From positions 682,001 through 746,000 of the forward strand of contig NZ_LQQA01000030.1 of assembly GCF_002101965.1 (NCBI RefSeq): 64,000 nt of DNA, written 5' to 3'. Made by a program: the position numbers and the translations under genes. This document shows, in pieces, positions 55,116-63,782 of this stretch (positions are counted from its first letter, which is position 1; every line of letters begins with the position of its first letter). Under the pieces are notes generated by a model. That model saw nothing but the letters and a program-made list of their open reading frames with translations. It searched no databases and was not told where the DNA came from. This DNA comes from Mycolicibacterium wolinskyi (GTDB taxonomy: Bacteria; Actinomycetota; Actinomycetes; Mycobacteriales; Mycobacteriaceae).

Positions 55116-57766
55116 TCGCCGCCCGCCACCGGCAACACCGACCCGGTGATGTAGGACGCCTCATCGGAGGCCAGGAAGCAGATCGCCGCGGCTTGCTCGG
55201 CCAATGTGCCGTAGCGATGCATGAGCGAGGATTCCAGCGTCTGGTCGATATGGGCTTGGAACCACGCTCGTTCGGTGTCGGTCGTGGCCTGCGGGGTGCC
55301 GCGGGATATGCGCCGGGGCGGAGCCTCGGTGCCACCCGGGGCGGTCGCGACGACGCGGATGCCGGCATCGGCATACTCCATGGCCAGCGACGCGGTGAGC
55401 GCGTTGATGCCGCCCTTGGCCGCCGAATACGGGATGCGATGAACACCGCGCGTGGCCGCCGAGGACACGTTCACGATCACGCCGGTGCCTCGCTCGACCA
55501 TCGAGGGCAGCACGGCTCGGCAGGCGTACAGCGTTGTCATCAGCGATCGGGTGATCTCGGCTCGGATCTGTTCTGCGGTGAACGTCGTGAAGGGCTTGAA
55601 ATTGATGGCTCCGCCGACGTTGTTGATCAGCACGTCGATGCGGCCGAACTCCGTGATGGCCTGCCGCACCAAGGTGTCTGCGCCATCGTCGTGCTCCAGG
55701 TCTGCGGTCACCGCCAACGTGCGGGGCCCGGCGGCGGCCAGCTCGTCGGCCAGTTCTTCGACCAGTTCGGAGCGGTCGGCGAGGACCAGGATGCCGTCTT
55801 CGGCGCTGATGCGCCGCGCGGTGTGCTCACCGATACCCTGTGCCGCACCGGTGACCACGACGACCTTGCCCGCGAATCGGCCGGGGGTGATGAACTTCGG
55901 CCTGCGCGCGGCACGGGCCTGTTCGCTGTCGGCCATCGCGCGCCGCATCGTCTGCTTGGACCGGCCTGCGTGCGCGGTGATCAGTGCGCGCGCCGCGTCG
56001 CGGTCTTCGCTCTCGAACGCGTTGACGATGTCGATGTGGTCCTGTGCGCACAGTGGGTGACACCAGGTGGCGTTGCGCAGCACGTCGCTCATCCGGCCCT
56101 TCACCCCGAGGGCCTGGTAGGCCTGCAGGAGGTGGTCGTTTCCGGTCAGGGTGAACAGGTAGTCGTGGAATGCCGCGTTGGTCTCGGTGTACTGAGCCGC
56201 ATCGACGAAACGATCGCCGTCGACGTACGGCAGGGTCGATTCGGCCAACAGCCGATAGCCGGCGAGTTGCCGGTTCGACAGCCGGCCCAGCGTGAGTTCG
56301 AGCGCACCGAGCTCGAGGGCTTGGCGTGCCTCGAACAGCGCATCGGACTCGTGCACTTCGGGATGCTCCTCGCCGATCTGATAGCCATCCTCGGAGACCG
56401 GGCTCGGCGAGGTGACCGCCGCGGGAGCCGTCGGCGGCGCGAAAACCGGCTGGCCACACACCGAACGGGACGCGGAAGCGATGAGCGTCCCGCTGTCGTC
56501 GTCGAGTGGACGGATGACACCGTCGGTGACCGGGGCCATCAGTTGGCCCGCGATGCGACGGGCGGTGTCGCCGGTGTCACCGACGGTCACCGGCTGCGGC
56601 CATGGGGTGATGGCGGCAGTGGCGTTGCGGGCCAGCATTTCCTGGCCCGCGACCGCACGGGCATCGGGGGCAGGCAACAGCGTTTCTCCGCCACCGGTGG
56701 CCGTCGTGGTGTCCTGGGCGTGGTCGGCGGGGGAGCCGCCGTGGGCGAGCGCGAACTTCTCGTAGTAGAAGCCCGTCGGCTCGATGCCGGTTGCGGTGAC
56801 GTGCTTGCGGACCGACTCGACCATGGCGGGTGGCCCGCAGAGATAGATCGCCACGTCGCCGTCGTAGAGCTGGGCCGGCTCGATCAGGGTCATCACCCGG
56901 CCCTGGTTGGCGGCCCGGGTGTGCGGATCGGACACACAGTGGTCCCACGTGAAACCCGGTACTTGCGAAGCGATCTCGCGCAGCTCGTCGAGTGCCACGA
57001 CATCGTCGTCGGTCTTCGCGCCGTAGATCAGGTGTGCCTTGCGGCGGCTGCCGTCGGCCGCCATCTTGCGCAACATGGACAGGATCGGCGCCAGGCCGGT
57101 TCCGCCGGCCAGCATCAGCACCGGACGTTTCGCCTCACGCAGGAAGAACGAGCCGTTGGGCCCGGTGAACGTGAGGGTGTCACCGACGGCCGCGCGGCGG
57201 CTCAGGTAATCCGACATCGCGCCACCCTCGGTCAGCTTCACCAGGAAGGTCAGCCGGGGCTCATGCGGCGCGTTGGCGAACGAGTACGACCGGTGCACGT
57301 CGGTTCCCGGGACGGCCACGTTGACGTACTGCCCGGGCAAGAACGCCAACTCGGATCGATTCGGGATCTCGACCGCGAACCGAACGATGGTCGGCGACAG
57401 ACGTGTGAGCTCGACAAGCGTGCCGGTGTACGTGGCGGCCTGGGTCTTGGCGACGTCGGACGTGCCGGCGATCTGCAGCACGAGATCCGAACGCGGCTTC
57501 ATGCTGCACGGCAACACATAGCCGGCCTCGGCCTCGTCGGCAGGCAACGCGTCGTCGATGTAGATGCCGCCGTCGTAGCTGCCGGATTCGCAGTGCGCCT
57601 TGCAGGTTCCGCAGGCACCGTCGCGGCAGTCCAGCGGGATGTTGATGCGCTGGCGGTAGGAGGCGTCGGCCACCGTCTGGTCTTCGCGGCACGTGATGAA
57701 TCGGGTCACGCCGTCCTCGAAGGACAGTGCCACGGAATAGTTCTGGGGTTCGGTTACGGCAGTCAT
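55106..57766 (-). CDS. benC-benD: Benzoate dioxygenase reductase - FCD - cis-diol dehydrogenase fusion
   Basis: This is one 886-residue frame with three modules. Residues 1-340 are the BenC-like reductase: plant-type [2Fe-2S] Cys47, 52, 55 and 87, FAD motif RSYS (159-162) and NAD domain GGTGLAPILS (221-230). Residues 341-475 are a low-complexity linker. Residues 476-610 match a GntR-type FCD effector domain without its winged helix. FCD-like Asn530, His534, His577 and His599 are at metal-ligand spacing. Residues 625-886 are a BenD-like SDR (TGAAQGIGE at 639, Tyr780-x3-Lys784). It lies 8 bp after benB. No internal stop or ribosome-binding site separates the modules. Confidence 0.93.
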   Translation of the reverse strand: MTAVTEPQNYSVALSFEDGVTRFITCREDQTVADASYRQRINIPLDCRDGACGTCKAHCESGSYDGGIYIDDALPADEAEAGYVLPCSMKPRSDLVLQIAGTSDVAKTQAATYTGTLVELTRLSPTIVRFAVEIPNRSELAFLPGQYVNVAVPGTDVHRSYSFANAPHEPRLTFLVKLTEGGAMSDYLSRRAAVGDTLTFTGPNGSFFLREAKRPVLMLAGGTGLAPILSMLRKMAADGSRRKAHLIYGAKTDDDVVALDELREIASQVPGFTWDHCVSDPHTRAANQGRVMTLIEPAQLYDGDVAIYLCGPPAMVESVRKHVTATGIEPTGFYYEKFALAHGGSPADHAQDTTTATGGGETLLPAPDARAVAGQEMLARNATAAITPWPQPVTVGDTGDTARRIAGQLMAPVTDGVIRPLDDDSGTLIASASRSVCGQPVFAPPTAPAAVTSPSPVSEDGYQIGEEHPEVHESDALFEARQALELGALELTLGRLSNRQLAGYRLLAESTLPYVDGDRFVDAAQYTETNAAFHDYLFTLTGNDHLLQAYQALGVKGRMSDVLRNATWCHPLCAQDHIDIVNAFESEDRDAARALITAHAGRSKQTMRRAMADSEQARAARRPKFITPGRFAGKVVVVTGAAQGIGEHTARRISAEDGILVLADRSELVEELADELAAAGPRTLAVTADLEHDDGADTLVRQAITEFGRIDVLINNVGGAINFKPFTTFTAEQIRAEITRSLMTTLYACRAVLPSMVERGTGVIVNVSSAATRGVHRIPYSAAKGGINALTASLAMEYADAGIRVVATAPGGTEAPPRRISRGTPQATTDTERAWFQAHIDQTLESSLMHRYGTLAEQAAAICFLASDEASYITGSVLPVAGGDQG

Positions 57767-57774
57767 GGCTGTCC

Positions 57775-58293
57775 CTAGAAGTGGTACACGTCCACCACGT
57801 GGTGGATGTAGTCGTTCTTGAGCACCACCGTCTTGCGCCGGATCAGCGGCTGCTCACCGGAGAAGTCGATCGTGTAGAACGACGTCCCGTAATACGGGTC
57901 CACCGTCTTGTACCGGAAATACATGGTGTGCCAGTTGAACCGGACATCCACGAGGTCGCCGCGGCGTTCGATCACCTCGACGTTGCTGATGTTGTGGCTC
58001 GTGCGAGGTTCGGGCAGCGACGTCGCCGAAGACCGCTCGGTGCGGATACGGAACACGCGATCCTCGAGCCCGCCCTTGTTGGCGTAGTAGATCAGCGAGA
58101 TGTCGCGCTGCGGATCCTCGACGAGACGGTCGTCATCGCTCCATGACGGCATCCAGTAGACGACGTCGTCGGCATAGCATTCGAGCCATTTCTCGAACTC
58201 GCGGTCGTCGAGGTAGCGGGCCTCGCGGTAGAGGAACTGCTCGATGGCGTTCTGCGTGATCAGTTTTGCGCCGGTCTGCTGTGCGGTGTTCAT
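57775..58293 (-). CDS. benB: Benzoate 1,2-dioxygenase small (beta) subunit
   Basis: This 172-residue ring-hydroxylating dioxygenase beta subunit (SnoaL-like fold) contains AIEQFLYREARYLDDREFEKWLECYADDVVYWMP and the C-terminal LKNDYIHHVVDVYHF. It forms a heterohexamer with BenA and has no metal. Its ATG overlaps the benA stop (ATGA). Confidence 0.93.
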   Translation of the reverse strand: MNTAQQTGAKLITQNAIEQFLYREARYLDDREFEKWLECYADDVVYWMPSWSDDDRLVEDPQRDISLIYYANKGGLEDRVFRIRTERSSATSLPEPRTSHNISNVEVIERRGDLVDVRFNWHTMYFRYKTVDPYYGTSFYTIDFSGEQPLIRRKTVVLKNDYIHHVVDVYHF

Positions 58294-59645
58294 CGCTCCG
58301 CCCCTTCCTCGTCGGCCAGCGCTTGTCGCATGGTCTGCAGCCAGTACCCGTGCTGGACGGGGTAGAGGCCCTCGTCCTCGTTGCGGATGCCGGCCGACAC
58401 GATGCCCGTCATGCCGAGCGATTCGGCGAGCGGATCCGGACCGGACAGCCAGTGTTCGGCGCCGCGGCTCATGTCGTTCCACGGCGCGGCCTGCGCCCGG
58501 AACGTGAGCTGGCATGAGCGGAACTCCTCCAGGTCGTCGGGGGTGGCCATCCCGGAGGCGTTGAAGAAGTCCTCGTACTGCCGAATTCGATGTGCGCGGG
58601 CGTCGTCGCTCTCACCCTTGGGAGCGATGCAGTAGATGGTCACCTCGGTCTTGTCCGGGGCGATCGGCCGGAAGTGCCGGATCTGCGTCGAGAATTGGTC
58701 CATCACATACACATTCGGATACACACACAGGTTGCGTGAGCCCTTGACCATGAACTCGCCCTTGGCTTCGCCGAATTGCGCCTTGAGTTCGTCGAGTTTG
58801 TCCCACAGCGGACGGTCCTGCGGATTGGCCGCCCAGGTCCACAAGCACAGGTGCCCGTGCGGGAACGACCAGTAGCCTCCGCCGGACTTGCCCCAGCCAC
58901 CGGCGTCGAGTGCCTTGGTGTCGTTCTTCGATTCACCGGTGTTGCGCCGACTCGTGGTCGCGGCATAATTCCAGTGCGTCGCGGTGACGTGATAGCCGTC
59001 GGCCCCGTTCTCGGCCTGCACCTTCCAGTTGCCGTCATAGGTGTAGGTCGACGAACCACGAAGCACCTCAAGGCCTTCCGGCGACTGATCGACGAGCATG
59101 TCGATCACGGTGGTGGCGTCGCCGAGGTGTTCGGTCAGCGGAAGGACGTCGGCGTTGAGGCTTCCGAACAGGAATCCCCGATAGTTGTCGAACCGGGCCA
59201 CTTTGGTCATGTTGTGGGATCCGTTGACATTGAAGGTGTCCGGGTAGCCGGCGCCCTCCGGGTCCTTGACCTTGAGCAAGGTGCCGTCGTTGCGGAACGT
59301 CCACCCGTGAAACGGGCAGGTGAGCGTCGTACGGTTGTCGGTCTTGCGGCGGCAGATCATGGCACCGCGGTGGGCGCAGGCGTTGATCAGACAGTGCAGT
59401 TGCCCGTCCTTGTCGCGCGTGATGACCACGGGCTGACGTCCGATGTAGGTGGTGAAGTAGTCGCCCGGGTTGGGCAGCTGGCTTTCGTGGGCCAGGTAGA
59501 TCCAGTTGCCCTCGAAGATGTGCTTCATCTCCAACTCGAAGATCTCTTCGTCGGTGAAGATGCGGCGGTTGGCGCGGTAGATGCCGGCGGCGGGGTCGTC
59601 GATCACGGCGTCGGCCAGCACGCTGGCCAGGTGGGTGGCTGTCAT
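58290..59645 (-). CDS. benA: Benzoate 1,2-dioxygenase large (alpha) subunit
   Basis: This 451-residue Rieske oxygenase dihydroxylates benzoate to the cis-diol. The Rieske [2Fe-2S] ligands are Cys90-x-His92 and Cys110-x2-His113. The mononuclear iron site includes Asp216, His219 and His224 in NGADGYHVTATHW. ATG 59645 follows GGAGGACCGAT. It leads the operon benA-benB-benCD and is divergent from the LysR gene over a 219-bp promoter region. Confidence 0.96.
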   Translation of the reverse strand: MTATHLASVLADAVIDDPAAGIYRANRRIFTDEEIFELEMKHIFEGNWIYLAHESQLPNPGDYFTTYIGRQPVVITRDKDGQLHCLINACAHRGAMICRRKTDNRTTLTCPFHGWTFRNDGTLLKVKDPEGAGYPDTFNVNGSHNMTKVARFDNYRGFLFGSLNADVLPLTEHLGDATTVIDMLVDQSPEGLEVLRGSSTYTYDGNWKVQAENGADGYHVTATHWNYAATTSRRNTGESKNDTKALDAGGWGKSGGGYWSFPHGHLCLWTWAANPQDRPLWDKLDELKAQFGEAKGEFMVKGSRNLCVYPNVYVMDQFSTQIRHFRPIAPDKTEVTIYCIAPKGESDDARAHRIRQYEDFFNASGMATPDDLEEFRSCQLTFRAQAAPWNDMSRGAEHWLSGPDPLAESLGMTGIVSAGIRNEDEGLYPVQHGYWLQTMRQALADEEGAER

Positions 59646-59712
59646 ATCGGTCCTCCAGGTGTGCGCGACGATGCGCGATAACAGCACTCTCGCAGCGAGT
59701 GGTCGGCGTCAC

Positions 59713-59791
59713 ACTAGGCAGACTCCTAGTCCTGACTCAGGCGTCCATTGATAAAGACTCGCGATTAATAGACCGGAAACAAGTCCTTGTT
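59713..59791. promoter_or_regulatory. Three inverted repeats in the ben/cat divergent promoter
   Basis: ACTAGG-N6-CCTAGT (59713-59730), CCTGA-C-TCAGG (59731-59741) and AACAAG-TC-CTTGTT (59778-59791) are perfect inverted repeats between benA and the LysR gene. The AT-rich stretch with TAAAGAC and TTAATAGA lies between them. They are candidate binding sites for the LysR protein (muconate- or benzoate-responsive). Confidence 0.55.
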
Positions 59792-59864
59792 CGATATCTA
59801 TCCCGGAGCTACCGTCGATGTGTCACCCATCACAAATCGCTTCGACAGCCGGAAGGAGGGCAGC

Positions 59865-60767
59865 GTGGAGCTCAGGCATCTTCGATACTTCGCAGCCGTG
59901 GCCGACACCTGCCACTTCGGCCAGGCGGCCGAACAGCTGCATGTCGCGCAGCCCGCGCTGTCGTATGCGATTCGCCAGCTCGAAGCCGAGCTCGACGTGA
60001 CGTTGTTCAATCGGACCACGCGCCAGGTCTCGCTGACCGCGGCCGGAGAGTTCCTGCGGGGCGAGGCAATTCGCATACTGGCCGGCGTCGACGACGCTGA
60101 GCGCGGGGTGCGCCGTATCGCCCGTGGACGCGGCGGCCTGTTGCGGCTCGGACTGACCGGCACCGCCGCGTTTTCCCATCTGCCGCGCATCGCCCGCATG
60201 GTCAAACGCGAACTGCCCGCTGTGGCGCTCGAGATCCAGGCGGATATGTTGACCCCCGAACAGTGCGACGGTTTGCGAACGGGCGCACTGGATCTCGGCG
60301 TGCTGCGGCCCCCCGCCGTCGGTGAGGGCATCGAGATGGCGACCATCGACGTCGAATCGCTCGTGCTCGCCGTCTCGGTCGACCACCGGCTTGCCGTCGA
60401 ACCCGTCGTCTCGCTCACCGACCTCCGCAGTGAACCGTTCATCGCCTACGCCAGTCGTGACTCCGCGGTCAACGACGCGGTGCTGCGCAGCTGCCGCAGC
60501 GCCGGTTTCGTCCCGCACCGCGAGCACGCCGCACCGGGCACCGCGGTGCTGCTGGCGCTCGTGGCCGCCGATCTGGGTGTGGCCGTCGTCCCCGAGTCGG
60601 TGCGGGCGCTGCCCCTGGACGGTGTGGTGTTCCGCGACCTCGTCGACGGCGGGACCATCGAGCTCGCACTGGCCTGGCGCCGGGATACCGACAACCCGGT
60701 CGTCGACACCGTCGTCGAGATCCTTGCATCGGCGCTGCGCCGAGAGCCGCTTGAGGAGAAACTGTGA
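59865..60767 (+). CDS. catR: LysR-type regulator of catechol/benzoate genes (CatR-like)
   Basis: This 300-residue LysR protein has N-terminal HTH VELRHLRYFAAVADTCHFGQAAEQLHVAQPALSYAIRQLEAEL and an effector domain typical of CatM/BenM relatives. GTG 59865 follows AAGGAGGG, and upstream extension to 59787 is not needed. The stop overlaps the catB start (GTGA), so regulator and catB are coupled. It is divergent from benA. Likely inducers are cis,cis-muconate or benzoate (family knowledge). Confidence 0.9.
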   Translation: MELRHLRYFAAVADTCHFGQAAEQLHVAQPALSYAIRQLEAELDVTLFNRTTRQVSLTAAGEFLRGEAIRILAGVDDAERGVRRIARGRGGLLRLGLTGTAAFSHLPRIARMVKRELPAVALEIQADMLTPEQCDGLRTGALDLGVLRPPAVGEGIEMATIDVESLVLAVSVDHRLAVEPVVSLTDLRSEPFIAYASRDSAVNDAVLRSCRSAGFVPHREHAAPGTAVLLALVAADLGVAVVPESVRALPLDGVVFRDLVDGGTIELALAWRRDTDNPVVDTVVEILASALRREPLEEKL

Positions 60768-61867
60768 AAATCACTGCGGTTGAAGCGATTCCATTCGCGA
60801 TCCCGTATGTCAAGCCGTTGCGATTCGCCTCCGGCGAGGTGCATGCCGCCGAACACGTCTTGGTGCGCGTTCACACCGACGACGGCGTCATCGGGGTTGC
60901 CGAGGCGCCGCCGCGGCCCTTCACGTACGGCGAGACACAGGCCGGCATCGTCGCGGTGATCGACCAGATCTTCGCACCCGCGCTCGTCGGTCTGGCCTTG
61001 ACCGAGCGTGAGGTCGCGGGCACCCGGCTCGCCCGCACGGTCGGCAACCCGACCGCGAAAGCCGCGGTCGACATGGCGATGTGGGATGCGTTCGGGCGCA
61101 CCGTCGGGCTGCCGGTGAGCGAGCTGCTCGGTGGCTACACCGACCGCATGCGAGTCAGCCACATGCTCGGCTTCGACGATCCGGCGAAGATGGTCGCCGA
61201 GGCCGAACGGATGCGAGACGCGTTCGGTATCAGCACCTTCAAGGTCAAGGTGGGGCGGCGTCCGGTGTCGCTGGACACCGCGGTCGTCCGTGCGCTGCGC
61301 GAACGGTTCGGATCGGATGTCGAACTCTATGTCGACGGCAACCGCGGCTGGTCGGCGTCGGAATCCATGCGGGCGATGCGCGAGATGGCCGATCTCGACC
61401 TGCTGTTCGCCGAGGAGCTGTGCCCGGCCGACGACGTGCTCGGGCGGCGCTGGCTGGTCGAGAAGCTCGACATCCCGTTCATCGCCGACGAATCCGTGCC
61501 GACACCGGCCGACGTCACGCGCGAGGTGCTTGGCGGTTCGGCGACCGCGATCAACATCAAGACTGCGCGCACCGGCTTCACCGGCTCGGCCCGGGTACAT
61601 CACCTCGCCGAAGGACTCGGCCTGGAGATGGTGATGGGCAACCAGATCGACGGACAGCTCGGCACCGCCTGCGCGATCGCCTTCGGCACCGCCTACGAGA
61701 GCACGTCGCGCTACGCCGGTGAGCTGTCCAACTTCCTGGACATGAGCGATGACCTGCTGACCACGCCGCTGCAGATCACCGACGGGCAGCTGCACCGCAG
61801 GCCGGGCGCGGGCATCGGAGTCGACATCGATCCCGACAAGCTCGCGCACTACCGCACCGACCTGTGA
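60764..61867 (+). CDS. catB: Muconate cycloisomerase
   Basis: This 367-residue enolase-superfamily enzyme converts cis,cis-muconate to muconolactone. Lys160-x-Lys162 (FKVKVG) is the catalytic KxK pair, DGN (Asp191) and EEL/ADES give metal ligands, and Lys266 (NIKTA) follows. GTG 60764 overlaps the LysR stop. It lies directly upstream of a hairpin and catA. Chloromuconate cycloisomerase is a less likely alternative. Confidence 0.93.
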   Translation: MKITAVEAIPFAIPYVKPLRFASGEVHAAEHVLVRVHTDDGVIGVAEAPPRPFTYGETQAGIVAVIDQIFAPALVGLALTEREVAGTRLARTVGNPTAKAAVDMAMWDAFGRTVGLPVSELLGGYTDRMRVSHMLGFDDPAKMVAEAERMRDAFGISTFKVKVGRRPVSLDTAVVRALRERFGSDVELYVDGNRGWSASESMRAMREMADLDLLFAEELCPADDVLGRRWLVEKLDIPFIADESVPTPADVTREVLGGSATAINIKTARTGFTGSARVHHLAEGLGLEMVMGNQIDGQLGTACAIAFGTAYESTSRYAGELSNFLDMSDDLLTTPLQITDGQLHRRPGAGIGVDIDPDKLAHYRTDL

Positions 61868-61914
61868 TTTGTGCACGTTGAGCGGCGCTGGGCGCCGATG
61901 ACTGTGCACAAATC
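61866..61914. other. Nested hairpin between catB and catA
   Basis: GATTTGTGCAC (61866-61876) is complementary to GTGCACAAATC (61904-61914). Inside it CGGCGC-TGG-GCGCCG forms a second perfect stem. The outer arm begins in the catB stop. There is no U-tract, so it is more likely an attenuator, mRNA-processing site or protein-binding element than an intrinsic terminator. Confidence 0.65.
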
Positions 61915-61937
61915 GCCGTAGAGAGAAAGGAATTCAC

Positions 61938-62789
61938 ATGACAACCGTTGAAAAGGCGTCAGCCGCCGCCTCGGGCGCGTCGGCCACCGAGCGCTTTCAC
62001 ACCGACAAGTCGCCGTTCGAGGCGGTCCGCGACGTTCCGGCCGAGCGCGTCGACATGCTTGCGCGTGAGGTCCTCGACGCGGTGCACCACACCATCCGCA
62101 AGCACAAAGTGACCTACGACGAGTACAACGCGCTCAAGGCCTGGCTCATCAACGTCGGCCAGGACGGCGAATGGCCGCTGTTCCTCGACGTCTGGGTCGA
62201 GCATGTCGTGGAGGACGTCGCGACGTCACACCGGCACGGCAACAAGGGCAGCATCGAGGGGCCGTACTACGTCCCGAACGCGCCCGAACTCGGCGCGGAC
62301 GCAACGCTGCCCATGCGCGACGGCGAGGCAGGCACACCGCTGGTGTGGGAGGGCACGATCACGTCGACCGACGGGCGTCCGCTGGCCGGCAAGGTCGAAC
62401 TCTGGCACGCCGATTCCGACGGGTTCTACTCGCAGTTCGCGCCCGGTATCCCGGAATGGAACCTGCGCGGCAGCATCTCGACCGGGCCCGACGGCAAGTT
62501 CCGGATCACCACGATCCGGCCTGCGCCGTACCAGATTCCCACCGACGGCTCGTGCGGCAAGCTCATCGCGGCCGCCGGCTGGCATGCGTGGCGCCCGGCA
62601 CACCTGCACGTGAAGGTCTCGGCGCCCGGGCATGAACTGCTCACCGCGCAGCTGTACTTCCCGGGTGATCCGCACAACGGCGACGACATCGCCACCGCGG
62701 TCAAACCCGAGTTGATGCTCGCGCCCGTGCCGCGGCCCGGTGGCGGCGAGACCGTCGAGTACGGCTTCGTCCTCGACCCGGAAAGCTGA
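61938..62789 (+). CDS. catA: Catechol 1,2-dioxygenase
   Basis: This 283-residue intradiol dioxygenase cleaves catechol to cis,cis-muconate. Non-haem Fe(III) ligands are Tyr164, Tyr198, His222 and His224 (HAWRPAHLHV). The N-terminal helical dimerisation region is present. An AGAAAGGA site precedes the ATG at 61938. It is followed 7 bp on by catC. Confidence 0.96.
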   Translation: MTTVEKASAAASGASATERFHTDKSPFEAVRDVPAERVDMLAREVLDAVHHTIRKHKVTYDEYNALKAWLINVGQDGEWPLFLDVWVEHVVEDVATSHRHGNKGSIEGPYYVPNAPELGADATLPMRDGEAGTPLVWEGTITSTDGRPLAGKVELWHADSDGFYSQFAPGIPEWNLRGSISTGPDGKFRITTIRPAPYQIPTDGSCGKLIAAAGWHAWRPAHLHVKVSAPGHELLTAQLYFPGDPHNGDDIATAVKPELMLAPVPRPGGGETVEYGFVLDPES

Positions 62790-62796
62790 GCCGCCC

Positions 62797-63078
62797 GTGC
62801 TGTTTCATGTGCGGATGGACGTCCATCTTCCCCACGACATGGACCCTGACGCGCGCACGCACCTCGTCGCGCGGGAGAAGGCCTACTCGCAGCAGCTGCA
62901 GCGGTCCGGGAAATGGCCGCACATCTGGCGGATCGTGGGGGAGTACTCGAACTTCTCGATCTTCGACGTCGAGAGCAACGACGAACTGCACAACCTCATC
63001 TCGGGCCTACCGCTGTTCCCGTACATGGACATCCACGTGACACCGCTGGCGCGCCACCCCTCCGACGTCAAAGACTAA
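62797..63078 (+). CDS. catC: Muconolactone delta-isomerase
   Basis: This 93-residue protein converts muconolactone to 3-oxoadipate enol-lactone, the substrate of PcaD. The small ferredoxin-like MIase fold begins MLFHVRMDVHLPHDMD and contains GLPLFPYMDIHVTPLARHPSD. GTG 62797 follows 7 bp after catA. Its TAA shares bases with the stop of convergent ybaK. Confidence 0.95.
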   Translation: MLFHVRMDVHLPHDMDPDARTHLVAREKAYSQQLQRSGKWPHIWRIVGEYSNFSIFDVESNDELHNLISGLPLFPYMDIHVTPLARHPSDVKD

Positions 63079-63566
63079 GCGGGAACGCTGATTTCCGCGG
63101 TGACCGCGCTGGTGGCCCGGATCAGGTCGGCCGGTGCGAGCGCGACGTCCCAGCCGCGCTTCCCGGCACTGCACAGCACCTTGTCGAAGTGCAGCGCGGA
63201 TGCGTCGACGACGGTGGGCAGCGGTTTGCGCTGGCCCAGCGGCGAGATGCCGCCGACCACGTAGCCCGTGGACCGCTGAGCGGCGGCCGGATCGGCCATC
63301 TCGGCCTTGGGAACCCCAAGTGCGGCGGCCGCGGCCTTCAGCGACAGCTTGGTGGGCACCGGCAGCACCGCCACCGCGAGACCTTTGGGCAGGGCGATCA
63401 CCAGAGTCTTGAAGACCTGCTCGGCCACGATGCCGTCCGCGGCGAGCTGGGCCACCGCCTCGGCGCCGAAGGAATCGTTGCGGGGATCGTGGTGGTAGGC
63501 CACCACCTCGTGGTCGATGCCTGCGGCCAGCAGAGCCGCGATCGCCGGGGTTGCTGCGCGTGCCAC
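63075..63566 (-). CDS. ybaK: YbaK/EbsC-type aminoacyl-tRNA deacylase
   Basis: This 163-residue protein of the YbaK family hydrolyses mischarged Cys-tRNA(Pro). It has VFKTLVIALPKG with the catalytic Lys, PVPTKLSLKAAAAALG and TGYVVGGISPLGQRKPLPTVVD. GTG 63566 is the start. It overlaps the catC end by 4 bp. It sits just before sigH, divergent. Confidence 0.92.
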   Translation of the reverse strand: MARAATPAIAALLAAGIDHEVVAYHHDPRNDSFGAEAVAQLAADGIVAEQVFKTLVIALPKGLAVAVLPVPTKLSLKAAAAALGVPKAEMADPAAAQRSTGYVVGGISPLGQRKPLPTVVDASALHFDKVLCSAGKRGWDVALAPADLIRATSAVTAEISVPA

Positions 63567-63581
63567 GCGGTCAGCGTAACC

Positions 63582-63609
63582 GGGAACACCTGGGCCCCTG
63601 CGTGCTGTT
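63582..63609 (+). promoter_or_regulatory. Candidate SigH-dependent autoregulatory promoter
   Basis: GGGAACA (63582-63588), 17 bp, then TGTT (63606-63609) matches the SigH consensus (GGAAYA-N16-18-GTT). A transcript from here would include the GTG at 63690. It lies in the divergent ybaK/sigH gap and supports sigH autoregulation. Confidence 0.7.
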
Positions 63610-63782
63610 ATTGCTGTCAGCACCGGCGCCGGATGGCAGTCGGCGCTACTTGTCGGTAGCAGGCTCTAGGATCTTAAGGAGGGATTTTGGTGCCAACCGT
63701 GTGCCTGGAACGTCCGGCGGATACCGCGTGGTATTCCGGCTCGTCAGGTGGCGCCGCAACAGAAGGGAAGGTGTTTCCCACG

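Noticed and set aside
55193..57778. 861-codon plus-strand frame across benCD
   Set aside because: Antisense of the fusion gene, no domain and Gly/Arg/Val-skewed composition.
63707..63733. Second GGAAC as an extra SigH promoter
   Set aside because: The downstream CGTGG does not match the GTT core, and the upstream promoter at 63582 fits far better.
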